DNA from: Microbacterium sp. CFH 31415
GTDB taxonomy: Bacteria > Actinomycetota > Actinomycetes > Actinomycetales > Microbacteriaceae
Reading direction: 5' to 3'
Assembly: GCF_022538185.1 (NCBI RefSeq)
Contig: NZ_JAKYXC010000006.1
Location: 1-64,000 of the forward strand
Length of the DNA stretch: 64,000 bases
Position 1 is the first letter of the stretch, and the number at the start of each line of letters is the position of its first letter. Below the pieces are notes generated by a model that was not told where the DNA came from, made no database searches, and saw only the letters and a list, made by a program, of their open reading frames with translations. Below are positions 31,269 to 43,053 of the stretch, one piece after another. The translations under genes were made by a program, and so were the position numbers.

Positions 31269-32671
31269 TGTCGGTCCACTACTCGCCGGGAACGCACCCG
31301 GTCGCGGTCACCCCGCAGGGGTTCGCCGTGCTCGCCGACGACACCTCGCCCGCTCTCGCCGCACGCATCCACGCGCTCGTGGCCGACGGTCGCGGGCTCG
31401 GCGGCGTGCTTGAAGCACTGACGGGTGCGTACGGCACTTCGCTGTCGGCCGTGCCTCCGTTCGCGGTCGCGCTCGCCGAAGGGGGGTCCGTGCGGCTCGC
31501 CGTGCGCGGCTCGTTCGCGCTCGACGTCGACGGACGCGCCCCCGAGCGCGTGTCGGGCGAGGGCGTCACGACCTGGACGGAGCGCGTCATCGCCGAGGCA
31601 TCCCGGGTCTCACTGGACGGGGGAGCGGATGCTGCGCCCCCCGAGCTGCCCGTCGCGGACGGCGTCGTGCTCGCCGGTGCCCTCGTGTGGGTGCCGTCCG
31701 GCGCAGGGGAGGCTGGTGTGGTGAAGGCGGAAGCCGCGCCCGCCGCGGAGTCGCCCGCGTCGTCGCCGGAGCCCGCGCCCGCCGCGGAGTCGCCCGCGTC
31801 GTCGCCGGAGCCCGCGCCCGCCGCGGAGCCGCAGGCGCCCGCACTCGACCCGGCAGCCGGGCCGGAGCCCGCGCCGGCGCCCGAGGCCGATCCGGACCCG
31901 GAGCCCGAACCGACCCCCGAGGTCGCGTCGACGCCGACCGCCCAGTCCGAGCGCGAGCCGGGCCCGCGCGGACGCTCGGCGCACGTTCCGGGTGCGCAGG
32001 GCGCAGCATCCGTCGCCCTTCCCTCTCCCGCGACGCCTCTCACGACCACGTCGGCCGGACTGATCGACTCGGCCGCCGTGCTGTCCCTCGCCGACGCCGA
32101 CACGCTCCTGCCCGCCGAATCGACCCTGATCCCGCGCGACGAGGAGGCCGAGCACCTGTCCGGCGGGATCGCAGACGACCCTGCCGCCCTCGAGGCGACC
32201 GTCGTGCGCCCCGCCGAAACGCCCGTCGTGCTGGGCGATCACGACGGTGAGACCATCTCGCTCGCCGAGGCGAGGGCGCTGCGGGGTGGCGCCGACCCGG
32301 TCCCGCCGCTCGCCCCGCCGCGGCCGCCGGCGCCTGGGCGCATCCGTGTGTCGTCGGGACAGGTCGTGACGCTCGACCGCACGGTGGTCATCGGCCGGCG
32401 CCCGCGTTCGACGCGGGTGTCGGGCACCGACCTGCCGCACCTCGTCGCGGTCGACAGTCCGCAGCAGGACATCTCGCGCAGCCACGTCGAACTGCGCGTC
32501 GAGGGCGACAGCATCGTGGCCACCGACCTCAACACCACGAACGGCACGACCCTGCTGCGGCCGGGCGTCGACCCGATGCGCCTGCACCCCGGCGAGGCGA
32601 CGGTCGTCGTGCCGGGTGACGTGATCGACCTCGGCGACGGCATCACGGTGGCGATCGAGGACATCGCGTGA
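31268..32671 (+). CDS. FHA domain protein with Pro/Ala-rich repeat linker
   Basis: A 467-residue protein with an N-terminal globular part of about 140 residues of unknown type (HYSPGTHPVAVTPQGFAVL onward). A long disordered Pro/Ala/Glu linker includes two exact 39-bp repeats. The C-terminal FHA domain (about 360-467) has VIGRRPRS, QDISRSHVELRV and DLNTTNGT, with the phosphothreonine-binding Arg, Ser, His and Asn present. No membrane segment is seen. It lies between the phosphatase and the kinase genes with 1- and 4-nt overlaps, so it is likely a substrate or adaptor of that kinase. Confidence 0.88.
   Translation: MSVHYSPGTHPVAVTPQGFAVLADDTSPALAARIHALVADGRGLGGVLEALTGAYGTSLSAVPPFAVALAEGGSVRLAVRGSFALDVDGRAPERVSGEGVTTWTERVIAEASRVSLDGGADAAPPELPVADGVVLAGALVWVPSGAGEAGVVKAEAAPAAESPASSPEPAPAAESPASSPEPAPAAEPQAPALDPAAGPEPAPAPEADPDPEPEPTPEVASTPTAQSEREPGPRGRSAHVPGAQGAASVALPSPATPLTTTSAGLIDSAAVLSLADADTLLPAESTLIPRDEEAEHLSGGIADDPAALEATVVRPAETPVVLGDHDGETISLAEARALRGGADPVPPLAPPRPPAPGRIRVSSGQVVTLDRTVVIGRRPRSTRVSGTDLPHLVAVDSPQQDISRSHVELRVEGDSIVATDLNTTNGTTLLRPGVDPMRLHPGEATVVVPGDVIDLGDGITVAIEDIA
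31736..31813 (+). repeat. Two in-frame 39-bp tandem repeats in the FHA protein linker
   Basis: Two identical units at 31736-31774 and 31775-31813 each encode APAAESPASSPEP; a third partial copy follows (APAAEPQ). Nucleotide identity is full, which suggests recent slippage or duplication in a disordered region. Confidence 0.8.
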
Positions 32672-34389
32672 GCTCCAGACGCGCGCCGATGGCGCCTCCC
32701 GACCTGCCGGGCTTCACGTACGTCGACCTGCTCGGATCGGGCGGGTTCGCCGACGTGTACCTTTACGAGCAGGCTCTTCCCAAGCGCCGCGTCGCCGTGA
32801 AGGTGCTGCTCACCGAGCGGATGTCGAGCGGCTCGGTCTCGGAGTTCACGGCTGAGGCGAACGTCATGGCGATGCTCTCGACGCACCCCGCCATCGTGAC
32901 GATCTACCAGGCCGGCGTCGCGCGCGACGGGCGCCCGTACCTGGTGATGGAGTACTGCCCGAAGCCCAACCTGCAGGTGCGGTACCGCCGGGAGCCGTTC
33001 TCGATCGCCGAGTCGCTGCGGGTCGGCGTGCAGGTGGCCGCGGCCGTCGAGACGGCACACCGTGCCGGTGTGCTGCACCGCGACATCAAGCCGGCGAACA
33101 TCCTCGTCACCGAGTACAACCGGCCGGCGCTCACCGACTTCGGCATCGCGTCGACCACGAGTGCCGCGGCCGAGTCCGCCGGGCTGTCGATACCGTGGTC
33201 GCCACCCGAGTCGTTCGCCGACGAGCCGCGCAGCGACCCCCGGTCCGACGTGTACGCCCTCGGCGCCACGGTGTACACGCTCCTGGCCGGTCGGTCGCCG
33301 TTCGAACTGCCCGGCCAGCGCAACACGGCCGCCGAGCTCATCCAGCGGATCGAGACCGCGCCGCTGCCCGCGCTCGGTCGCGCCGACGTGCCGTCATCGC
33401 TCGAACGCGCCCTCGAGCGTGCGATGTCGAAGTCGTCGGCCGACCGCTACGAGTCCGCGATCGCCTTCGCCCGTGCGCTCCAGAAGGTGCAGATCGAGCT
33501 CTCGCACTCGGTCACGCCGGTCGACATCCTCGACGACGGCATCACCGACGACATTGTCGAAGACGAGGACGAGGGCCTCACGCGGGTGCGGGGGGTCGTC
33601 AGCATCTCGCCGCAGACGACGCCCGCCGCGGGCCGCACCCGCCCGTCGGCGGACACGAGCCCCACGGCCGGCCCGCCCGCCGTTCAGCCGGTCTACGAGC
33701 CGGCCGACGCGCAGACCGTCATCCGCGCGACCGCCCCGCCAGCCGCGGCCGCTGAGACGCGCCGACGCTCGCCCGCCGAGATCGCGCCGGCGCTCGACCA
33801 CACCGTCGTGCGCGCTCCGTCCGCAGCGCCCGGGACTTCCGGGCCCGCCGTGACCGGGCCCGCCGTGTCCGGCTCCGCCGCGCCCGCCGGTCCGGCCGTT
33901 CTGGCGGCTGCGGGCGCGCCGGCCTTTGAGCCCGTAGCCGACCCCGCAACCGCAGGCGACACCGCCTCGCGGGCGCGGTCGCGCCTCGGGCTGTGGATCG
34001 GGCTGGGCGCTGCGGCGGTCGTCATCGTCGCGGTCGTCGTCGGCGTCTCGCTCCCGGGCATCCTCGCCGGACCCGATCCGGTGCCGACGCCGGTGACCTC
34101 GTCCGATCCGCAGGATCCGGTGTCGGCGGTCGTGCCGCAGCCCGAAGACCTGTCGGGCGTCGCGACGGCCGACGGGGTGGCGTTCTCGTGGACCAATCCC
34201 GATCCCCGCGACGGCGACCGCTACCTCTTCGGCGTGGTGACCCGCCCCGATGAGGAGCCGGTGTTCGAGCCGGTCACCGGGACCGAGGTGACCGTGCCCG
34301 CCGACCCCTCGGGGACGACCTGCGTGGAGGTGCTGCTCGTGCGAGAGAACGGCCAGTCGTCGGATGCCGTCCGGGGGTGTGCCCCGTGA
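32668..34389 (+). CDS. Membrane-anchored serine/threonine protein kinase
   Basis: A 573-residue Hanks-type kinase. The kinase domain occupies about 15-275: glycine loop LGSGGFADVYL, Lys45 in VAVKVLL, HRDIKPAN (Asp139), DFG (Asp157), and WSPPES as the activation-segment end. A disordered Thr/Pro-rich juxtamembrane region follows, then one membrane helix (about 440-462). The extracytoplasmic part of roughly 110 residues is Fn3-like (GVAFSWTNPDPRDGDRY) with two cysteines rather than PASTA repeats. The GTG overlaps the FHA stop by 4 nt. It probably phosphorylates the three FHA-linked partners of the cluster and is opposed by the PP2C gene. It corresponds to pkb2 of the bifidobacterial PFNA set. 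Confidence 0.93.
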   Translation: MSSRRAPMAPPDLPGFTYVDLLGSGGFADVYLYEQALPKRRVAVKVLLTERMSSGSVSEFTAEANVMAMLSTHPAIVTIYQAGVARDGRPYLVMEYCPKPNLQVRYRREPFSIAESLRVGVQVAAAVETAHRAGVLHRDIKPANILVTEYNRPALTDFGIASTTSAAAESAGLSIPWSPPESFADEPRSDPRSDVYALGATVYTLLAGRSPFELPGQRNTAAELIQRIETAPLPALGRADVPSSLERALERAMSKSSADRYESAIAFARALQKVQIELSHSVTPVDILDDGITDDIVEDEDEGLTRVRGVVSISPQTTPAAGRTRPSADTSPTAGPPAVQPVYEPADAQTVIRATAPPAAAAETRRRSPAEIAPALDHTVVRAPSAAPGTSGPAVTGPAVSGSAAPAGPAVLAAAGAPAFEPVADPATAGDTASRARSRLGLWIGLGAAAVVIVAVVVGVSLPGILAGPDPVPTPVTSSDPQDPVSAVVPQPEDLSGVATADGVAFSWTNPDPRDGDRYLFGVVTRPDEEPVFEPVTGTEVTVPADPSGTTCVEVLLVRENGQSSDAVRGCAP

Positions 34390-35111
34390 CCGCGCGCACC
34401 GACGAGCTGACGGTCGAGTTCGCGGGGGAGGCCTTCACGGTCGGCCCCGACGCGGTCTTCACCGTGGGTCGCGAGGGCGACCTGGCGATCGACGACAACC
34501 TCTTCCTGCACCGGCACTTCCTGACGATCGAGAACGTCCAAGGGCTCTGGCTGCTTTCGAACGTCGGCAGCCGGCTCGCGGCGACCGTCACCGACTCCGG
34601 CGGCCGCGTGCAGGCGTGGCTCGCGCCGGGCGCACGGCTGCCGCTCGTGTTCGCCGCCACCGCGGTGATCTTCAGCGCCGGACCGACGACCTACGAGCTC
34701 ACGATCAGCGTGGCCGAGCCCGCGTTCCGCGAGACGCAGCAGCTCGAGCACGACGACGGGCTGAGCACCATCGGCGACGTGCCGCTCACGCACAGCCAGC
34801 GCATGATGATCCTCGCGCTCGCCGAGCCCGTCCTGCGGCGCGAGGGCACCGGCATGAGCGAGCTGCCCACCTCGGCGCAGGCGGCCGAGCGGCTCGGCTG
34901 GACGCTGACCCGCTTCAACCGCAAGCTCGACAACGTCTGCGACAAGCTGGACCGCATCGGCGTGCCGGGGCTGCGCGGCGGCGTGCGCTCCTACGCCACG
35001 AACCGGCGCGTGAGGCTCGTCGAGCACGCGATCGCCGCCCGTCTGGTCACGCGCAGCGACCTGCCGCTGCTCGACGTGGAGCGCGAGTCCGCCGCTGCGG
35101 ACGACGACTGA
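34386..35111 (+). CDS. FHA-like protein with C-terminal helix-turn-helix region
   Basis: A 241-residue soluble protein. The N-terminal 110 residues look like an FHA domain (FTVGREGDLAIDDNLFLHRHFLTIENVQG), with the expected Arg and His; the Asn of the classical loop is less clear. The C-terminal 100 residues are helical, with an HTH-like pattern (LPTSAQAAERLGWTLTRFNRKLDNVCDKL), resembling the winged-helix output part of transcriptional regulators. The GTG at 34386, which overlaps the kinase stop, is preferred over a GTG at 34377. As last gene of the cluster it could carry the kinase signal to DNA, perhaps through the shared upstream element. That link is inference. Confidence 0.83.
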   Translation: MTARTDELTVEFAGEAFTVGPDAVFTVGREGDLAIDDNLFLHRHFLTIENVQGLWLLSNVGSRLAATVTDSGGRVQAWLAPGARLPLVFAATAVIFSAGPTTYELTISVAEPAFRETQQLEHDDGLSTIGDVPLTHSQRMMILALAEPVLRREGTGMSELPTSAQAAERLGWTLTRFNRKLDNVCDKLDRIGVPGLRGGVRSYATNRRVRLVEHAIAARLVTRSDLPLLDVERESAAADDD

Positions 35112-35122
35112 GCACGCGGCGG

Positions 35123-35629
35123 TCAGCGACCGGTGTCGTACAGGTGCCGGCCGCCGTGGCTGATGACCTTCACGACGACGCCGCGCCGGTGCAGCTCCGC
35201 GACGGTGCGCGTCTCCTCGTCGATGTCGCGCCCGAGCGCGTGGACGTTGCTCACCACGAGCACATCGCCGCGCGTGAGCGTGCCGAAGAGTCGCACGAGG
35301 CGCTCCTCCCACGACTCCATCGTTTCGGGCGCAGGGTGCCGGAAGCCCTCGATCGGCACCCCGAACCGCGTGAGATCGTTGCGCTGCTCGACCACCGACG
35401 GCATGTCGTCGCGGGCGATGACGAGGCCGACCAGGCGTGAGCCGGCGGGGCGCGCCTGCCACCAGTCGCGATCGCGCTGCAGCTCGGTGAAGCACTTCGG
35501 GCAGTCCGCCGCGGCGTGGGGCAGGTGCAGAGGAGCGGTCTGAGCGGATGCTTCGCCCTCGAGCGTCCCGGATCGCAGGGTGGTGGCATCCGTCGCCATC
35601 GCGTCTGCCGTGGGGCCCGCACCGTTCAT
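35123..35629 (-). CDS. Degenerate serine-recombinase (resolvase)-like protein with a CxxC zinc motif
   Basis: A 168-residue protein whose C-terminal 110 residues follow the resolvase N-terminal fold: GLVIARDD (the usual ARVST strand), TRGDVLVVSNVHALGRDIDEE (usual GDVLVVxxLDRLGR) and LHRRGVVVKVIS. The catalytic serine is missing (ARDD), and one of the two active-site arginines is Ala (HALGR). An N-terminal CPKC pair could form half of a zinc site. DNA strand exchange is thus unlikely; a DNA-binding or structural role is possible. GGAG lies 8 nt before the ATG at 35629 but only 2 nt before the ATG at 35635, so the inner start is chosen. It is convergent with the kinase cluster. No attachment site was seen nearby. 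Confidence 0.75.
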   Translation of the reverse strand: MNGAGPTADAMATDATTLRSGTLEGEASAQTAPLHLPHAAADCPKCFTELQRDRDWWQARPAGSRLVGLVIARDDMPSVVEQRNDLTRFGVPIEGFRHPAPETMESWEERLVRLFGTLTRGDVLVVSNVHALGRDIDEETRTVAELHRRGVVVKVISHGGRHLYDTGR

Positions 35630-35685
35630 CGCCATCGCTCCTTCGCCGGAACCCCATTCTCTCCCGAATGCGTCGCCGGTGTGAC

Positions 35686-38496
<2,811 letters not shown>

Positions 38497-38537
38497 TTGC
38501 CGTGTCAAGTCTCCTCGCCGGGGACCCATGCCCGGGG

Positions 38538-38543
38538 TACCGT
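38538..38543 (+). promoter_or_regulatory. Probable -10 element of the zinc metallopeptidase gene
   Basis: TACCGT is followed by 6 nt and then the ATG at 38550. With the mdh box it forms a compact divergent leaderless pair in a 65-nt gap. Confidence 0.45.
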
Positions 38544-38549
38544 GAGCCC

Positions 38550-39422
38550 ATGACGTTCAACGACAACGCCAACGTCGGGGGGAGCACCGCGCGGCGTCGT
38601 GGCGGTGGAGCAGCGATCGCCGGTGGCGGTATCGCCGGCATCGGGGCGATCGCGGTGCTGCTGTTCCAGCTCTTCACCGGACAGGACATCTCGGGACTCG
38701 TCGGCGGCGGCGGTGGGGCAGTCGACAGTGGCGAGGCCACCCGCATCGAGCAGTGCCAGTCCGGCGCCGACGCCAACGCGCGCGACGACTGCCGCCTGGC
38801 GGCCGGGCAGGTCGTGCTCGACGAATTCTGGGCGGGCGAGGTGCAGGGTTACACACCGCCGCAGCTCTTCGTCGTCGACGGGGCCACCAACACCCAGTGC
38901 GGCACAGCGTCGAACCAGACCGGACCGTTCTACTGCCCGCCCGAGCAGGCCGTCTACGTCGACCCGACCTTCTTCGGACTGCTCCGTCAGCAGTTCGATG
39001 CGACTGCGGGGCCGCTCGCGCAGCTGTACGTGCTCGCCCACGAGTACGGCCATCACGTGCAGAACATCGCAGGCATCATGCAGGAGCACTCCGATCGCGG
39101 CACCGGCCCCGACAGCGACGGCGTGCGCCTCGAGCTGCAGGCCGACTGCTTCGCCGGTGCGTTCATCGGCGACATGACGGAGCAGGTGGACGAGGACGGC
39201 GTCGCGTACCTCAAGGAGCCCACACAGCAGCAGATCGCCGACGCGATCAACGCGGCGCAGACGGTGGGTGACGACCACATCCAGCAGCAGTCCGGCGGCG
39301 GGGTCAACCCCGAGACCTGGACCCACGGTTCGAGCGAGCAGCGTCAGCGCTGGTTCGAGACGGGCTACCGCAACGGCGTCGCATCCTGCGAGACTTTCGG
39401 CATCCCGGGGGGAAGCCTATGA
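38550..39422 (+). CDS. YpfJ-type neutral zinc metallopeptidase
   Basis: A 290-residue protein with one N-terminal membrane helix (about 22-42, after a glycine/arginine-rich stretch) and an extracytoplasmic peptidase domain. The zinc site is HEYGHH, with the third ligand region ELQADCFAG downstream, the arrangement of the YpfJ/zinc_peptidase family. Paired cysteines around C-x5-C and in QCGTA..FYCPP suggest disulfides outside the cell. The ATG at 38550 is selected by the -10 box 6 nt before it and because the longer frame adds only random residues. The stop overlaps the prolyl aminopeptidase ATG. The native substrate is unknown. Confidence 0.9.
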   Translation: MTFNDNANVGGSTARRRGGGAAIAGGGIAGIGAIAVLLFQLFTGQDISGLVGGGGGAVDSGEATRIEQCQSGADANARDDCRLAAGQVVLDEFWAGEVQGYTPPQLFVVDGATNTQCGTASNQTGPFYCPPEQAVYVDPTFFGLLRQQFDATAGPLAQLYVLAHEYGHHVQNIAGIMQEHSDRGTGPDSDGVRLELQADCFAGAFIGDMTEQVDEDGVAYLKEPTQQQIADAINAAQTVGDDHIQQQSGGGVNPETWTHGSSEQRQRWFETGYRNGVASCETFGIPGGSL

Positions 39423-40591
39423 ACGAACACCTCGACGACGTCCTCTACCCGCCCATCGAGCCCTACGACACCGGCGAGCTCATCGTGGGCGACGGCAACC
39501 GGGTCTACTGGGAGCAGAGCGGAAATCCCGAGGGCAAGCCCGTCGTGTTCCTGCACGGCGGTCCCGGTGCCGGCACGTCGCCGTGGCATCGCCGGTTCTT
39601 CGACCCCGCGCGCTACCGGATCGTGCTCTTCGACCAGCGCGGCTGCGGGCGCTCCACCCCCCACGCGAGCGCCCCCACGGCCGACCTGCGCCACAACACC
39701 ACATGGCACCTCGTGGCCGACATCGAATTGCTCCGACGCAACCTCGGCGTGGCGAAGTGGCAGGTGTTCGGCGGCTCGTGGGGCAGCGCGCTCGCGCTCG
39801 CGTACGCCCAGGCCCACCCCGACTCGGTGACCGAGCTCGTGCTCCGCGGCATCTTCACGCTGCGCCGCCATGAGCTGGAGTGGTTCTACGAGGGCGGTGC
39901 GTCGGCGCTCTTCCCCGACCTGTGGGAGGACTTCATCGCCCCGATCCCGGTGCTCGAGCGCTCGCGCATGATCGAGGCGTACCATCGCCGGCTGTTCGAC
40001 CCCGACCCCGCGGTGCACACGCCGGCGGGGGTCGCGTGGTCGCGGTGGGAGGCTTCCACCCTCACCCTGCTGCCCGACGAGTCTCTGGTCGACGACATGA
40101 CCGAGCCCGCCGCCGCGACGGCGTTCGCCCGCATCGAGAATCACTACTTCATGCACGGGGGCTGGTTCGAGGAGGGGCAGCTCATCGCGGAGGTCGACGC
40201 CATCCGCGACATCCCCGCCGTCATCGTCCAGGGTCGCTACGACGTGTGCACCCCGCCCATGACCGCGTGGGATCTGCACCGCGCGTGGCCGGAGGCCGAG
40301 TTCGTGATGGTTCCGGATGCTTCGCACTCGGCATCCGAGCCGGGCATCGCCAGCGCGCTCCGCGCCGCCACCGACCGGTTCGCCGGGATCGAGGACGGGG
40401 ACATCTCCGCTGTCGGGCGCGACGCGACGGAGGGTGAGGACGCGGCCGAGAGTAAGGGCGCTACCGAGGGTGAGGACGCGGCTGAGGGCGAGGACGCGGC
40501 CGATGGCGGTGACCCGTCCGAGGTCGAGGGGTCCTCGCACGAGGACTCGGGTGAGGCGGTCGCTCAGGAACCCCGCCCGCATCCCTGGTAG
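39419..40591 (+). CDS. pip: Prolyl aminopeptidase with acidic C-terminal tail
   Basis: A 390-residue alpha/beta hydrolase (peptidase family S33) that removes N-terminal proline from peptides. The oxyanion segment HGGPGAG, the block FDQRGCGRS, the nucleophile elbow GGSWGS and the late Asp/His region (GRYDVCTPP, DASHSASEPG) identify the family. The usual length is about 315-330. Here an extra tail of some 55 residues (from about 335) is made of repeated acidic units such as EGEDAAE, low complexity and probably disordered. The ATG overlaps the metallopeptidase stop. The stop codon TAG is also the beginning of the TAGGCT box for the next gene. Confidence 0.92.
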   Translation: MNEHLDDVLYPPIEPYDTGELIVGDGNRVYWEQSGNPEGKPVVFLHGGPGAGTSPWHRRFFDPARYRIVLFDQRGCGRSTPHASAPTADLRHNTTWHLVADIELLRRNLGVAKWQVFGGSWGSALALAYAQAHPDSVTELVLRGIFTLRRHELEWFYEGGASALFPDLWEDFIAPIPVLERSRMIEAYHRRLFDPDPAVHTPAGVAWSRWEASTLTLLPDESLVDDMTEPAAATAFARIENHYFMHGGWFEEGQLIAEVDAIRDIPAVIVQGRYDVCTPPMTAWDLHRAWPEAEFVMVPDASHSASEPGIASALRAATDRFAGIEDGDISAVGRDATEGEDAAESKGATEGEDAAEGEDAADGGDPSEVEGSSHEDSGEAVAQEPRPHPW

Positions 40592-40594
40592 GCT
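40589..40594 (+). promoter_or_regulatory. Probable -10 element of the DEAD-box helicase gene
   Basis: TAGGCT overlaps the stop codon of pip. The predicted transcript would start near 40601. Confidence 0.4.
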
Positions 40595-40774
40595 CGAACT
40601 CACTTGCAGCGCACTTCTGCGCTTCTTGCGTCGTAGAACGCTTCCCTCGCCGCCGTCTCCGGGCCCGCCCGCACAGACGCCGTCGGCTGAAAACTTTCGT
40701 ACGGCGACCCGTGGGCGAGATACGCCACCGGCCACCGACCAGGGTGCGTATGCGCGCCCGGAGAATGATCCCCG
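40592..40774 (+). other. Long 5' leader of the DEAD-box helicase gene
   Basis: About 175 nt without a gene precede the ATG. It holds the perfect hairpin GCGCA-CTTC-TGCGC (40609-40622) with a four-base loop, and an A/T-richer patch (GAAAACTTTCGTACGG near 40690). Long structured leaders are common on cold-inducible RNA helicase genes, where they mediate autoregulation. No known riboswitch is recognised. Confidence 0.4.
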
Positions 40775-42307
<1,533 letters not shown>

Positions 42308-42319
42308 CCCCAGGATCCA

Positions 42320-42363
42320 CGAAGGGGAGGCCCCCGGTCGTCGCGACCGGTGCCTCCCCTTCG
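42320..42363 (+). terminator. Strong hairpin terminator of the DEAD-box helicase gene
   Basis: CGAAGGGGAGGC (42320-42331) pairs with GCCTCCCCTTCG (42352-42363), and an inner stem CGGTCG/CGACCG closes on a three-base loop. It begins 13 nt after the stop codon. Confidence 0.75.
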
Positions 42364-42411
42364 CCGTGCCCGCCCTGCGGCATCCGTCCCCGTTCTTCCC
42401 CTTCCTCGTTG

Positions 42412-42485
42412 CCCAGAACAGGAGTTCTGGCGGCGACAGGACGGTTCGGCGGAGATCGTCCTGTTTTCGCCAGATCACCTGATCT
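42412..42485. repeat. Three-hairpin extragenic repeat, copy 1
   Basis: It contains CCAGAAC-AGGA-GTTCTGG (42413-42430), then ACAGGACG paired with CGTCCTGT, then AGATC-ACCT-GATCT. Near-identical blocks start at 42567 and 42818. REP/BIME-like by structure. Confidence 0.75.
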
Positions 42486-42517
42486 CGGGGTAGCGAGGGT
42501 GGGGTGAGGAAGGGGCG

Positions 42518-42640
42518 GTGAGTGCCGCTGTACCTTCTGCCGCGGCATCCGTCCCCCATTCCTTCGCCCAGAACAGGAGTTCTGGCGGCGACAGGACGAT
42601 TCGGCGGAGATCGTCCTGTTTTCGCCAGATCACCTGATCC
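42518..42640. repeat. Three-hairpin extragenic repeat, copy 2 with 49-nt flank
   Basis: The core at 42567-42640 repeats copy 1. The middle stem is longer here (ACAGGACGAT with ATCGTCCTGT). The preceding 49 nt (42518-42566, beginning GTGAGTGCCGCTG) recur before copy 3 but not before copy 1. Confidence 0.75.
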
Positions 42641-42680
42641 CGGTGAGAGCGAGGGTGGCAAGCCGAGGTGAACCCGCCGG

Positions 42681-42760
42681 CGAGGGTGGCGAGGGTGGCG
42701 AGGTGGCGGGGTGGCGAGGGTGGCGAGGTGGGCGAAGAGTGGCGAGGGTGGTGAGGAAGG
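42681..42760. repeat. G-rich simple repeat
   Basis: About 80 nt of imperfect GGCGAGGGT/GGCGAGGT units lie between repeat copies 2 and 3. No coding potential is seen; slippage-prone. Confidence 0.6.
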
Positions 42761-42768
42761 ACCGGCTG

Positions 42769-42891
42769 GTGAGTGCCGCTGTACCTTCTGCCGCGGCATC
42801 CGTCCCCCATTCCTTCGCCCAGAACAGGAGTTCTGGCGGCGACAGGACGGTGCAGCGGAGATCATCCTGTTCTCGCCAGATCTCCTGCTCC
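42769..42891. repeat. Three-hairpin extragenic repeat, copy 3 with 49-nt flank
   Basis: The flank 42769-42817 matches that of copy 2. The core 42818-42891 keeps the first hairpin exactly; the middle stem has changes on both arms and the third hairpin is degraded (AGATC-TCCT-GCTC). Confidence 0.72.
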
Positions 42892-42948
42892 CGGTGAGAG
42901 CGGGAGGGCTGGCGAGGGTGGCAGGCCGAGGTGAACAGGCCGGCGAGG

Positions 42949-43053
42949 TCAGCGGCCCCGGAGGAGGTCAGCGGCGAGCGTCAGCGGCCCCGGAGGAGGT
43001 CAGCGGCGAGCGCCCGGGAGGAGGTCAGCAGCCCCGGAGGAGGTCAGCGGCGA
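42949..43053. repeat. Tandem copies of the 3' end of the GMC oxidoreductase gene
   Basis: The last bases of the minus-strand gene (TCAGC.GCCCCGGAGGAGG on the plus strand, from its stop at 43025) recur at 42981 and 42949. Each copy would encode ADLLRG plus a stop. Spacing is 32 and 44 nt. Confidence 0.65.

Noticed and set aside
35123..35635. Integration site or genomic island next to the resolvase-like gene
   Set aside because: The protein lacks its catalytic serine, and no tRNA, direct repeat or inverted repeat was seen around it.
42412..42891. CRISPR array
   Set aside because: Only three units, spacing of 155 and 251 nt, internal hairpins, and the intervals share sequence with each other rather than being unique spacers.
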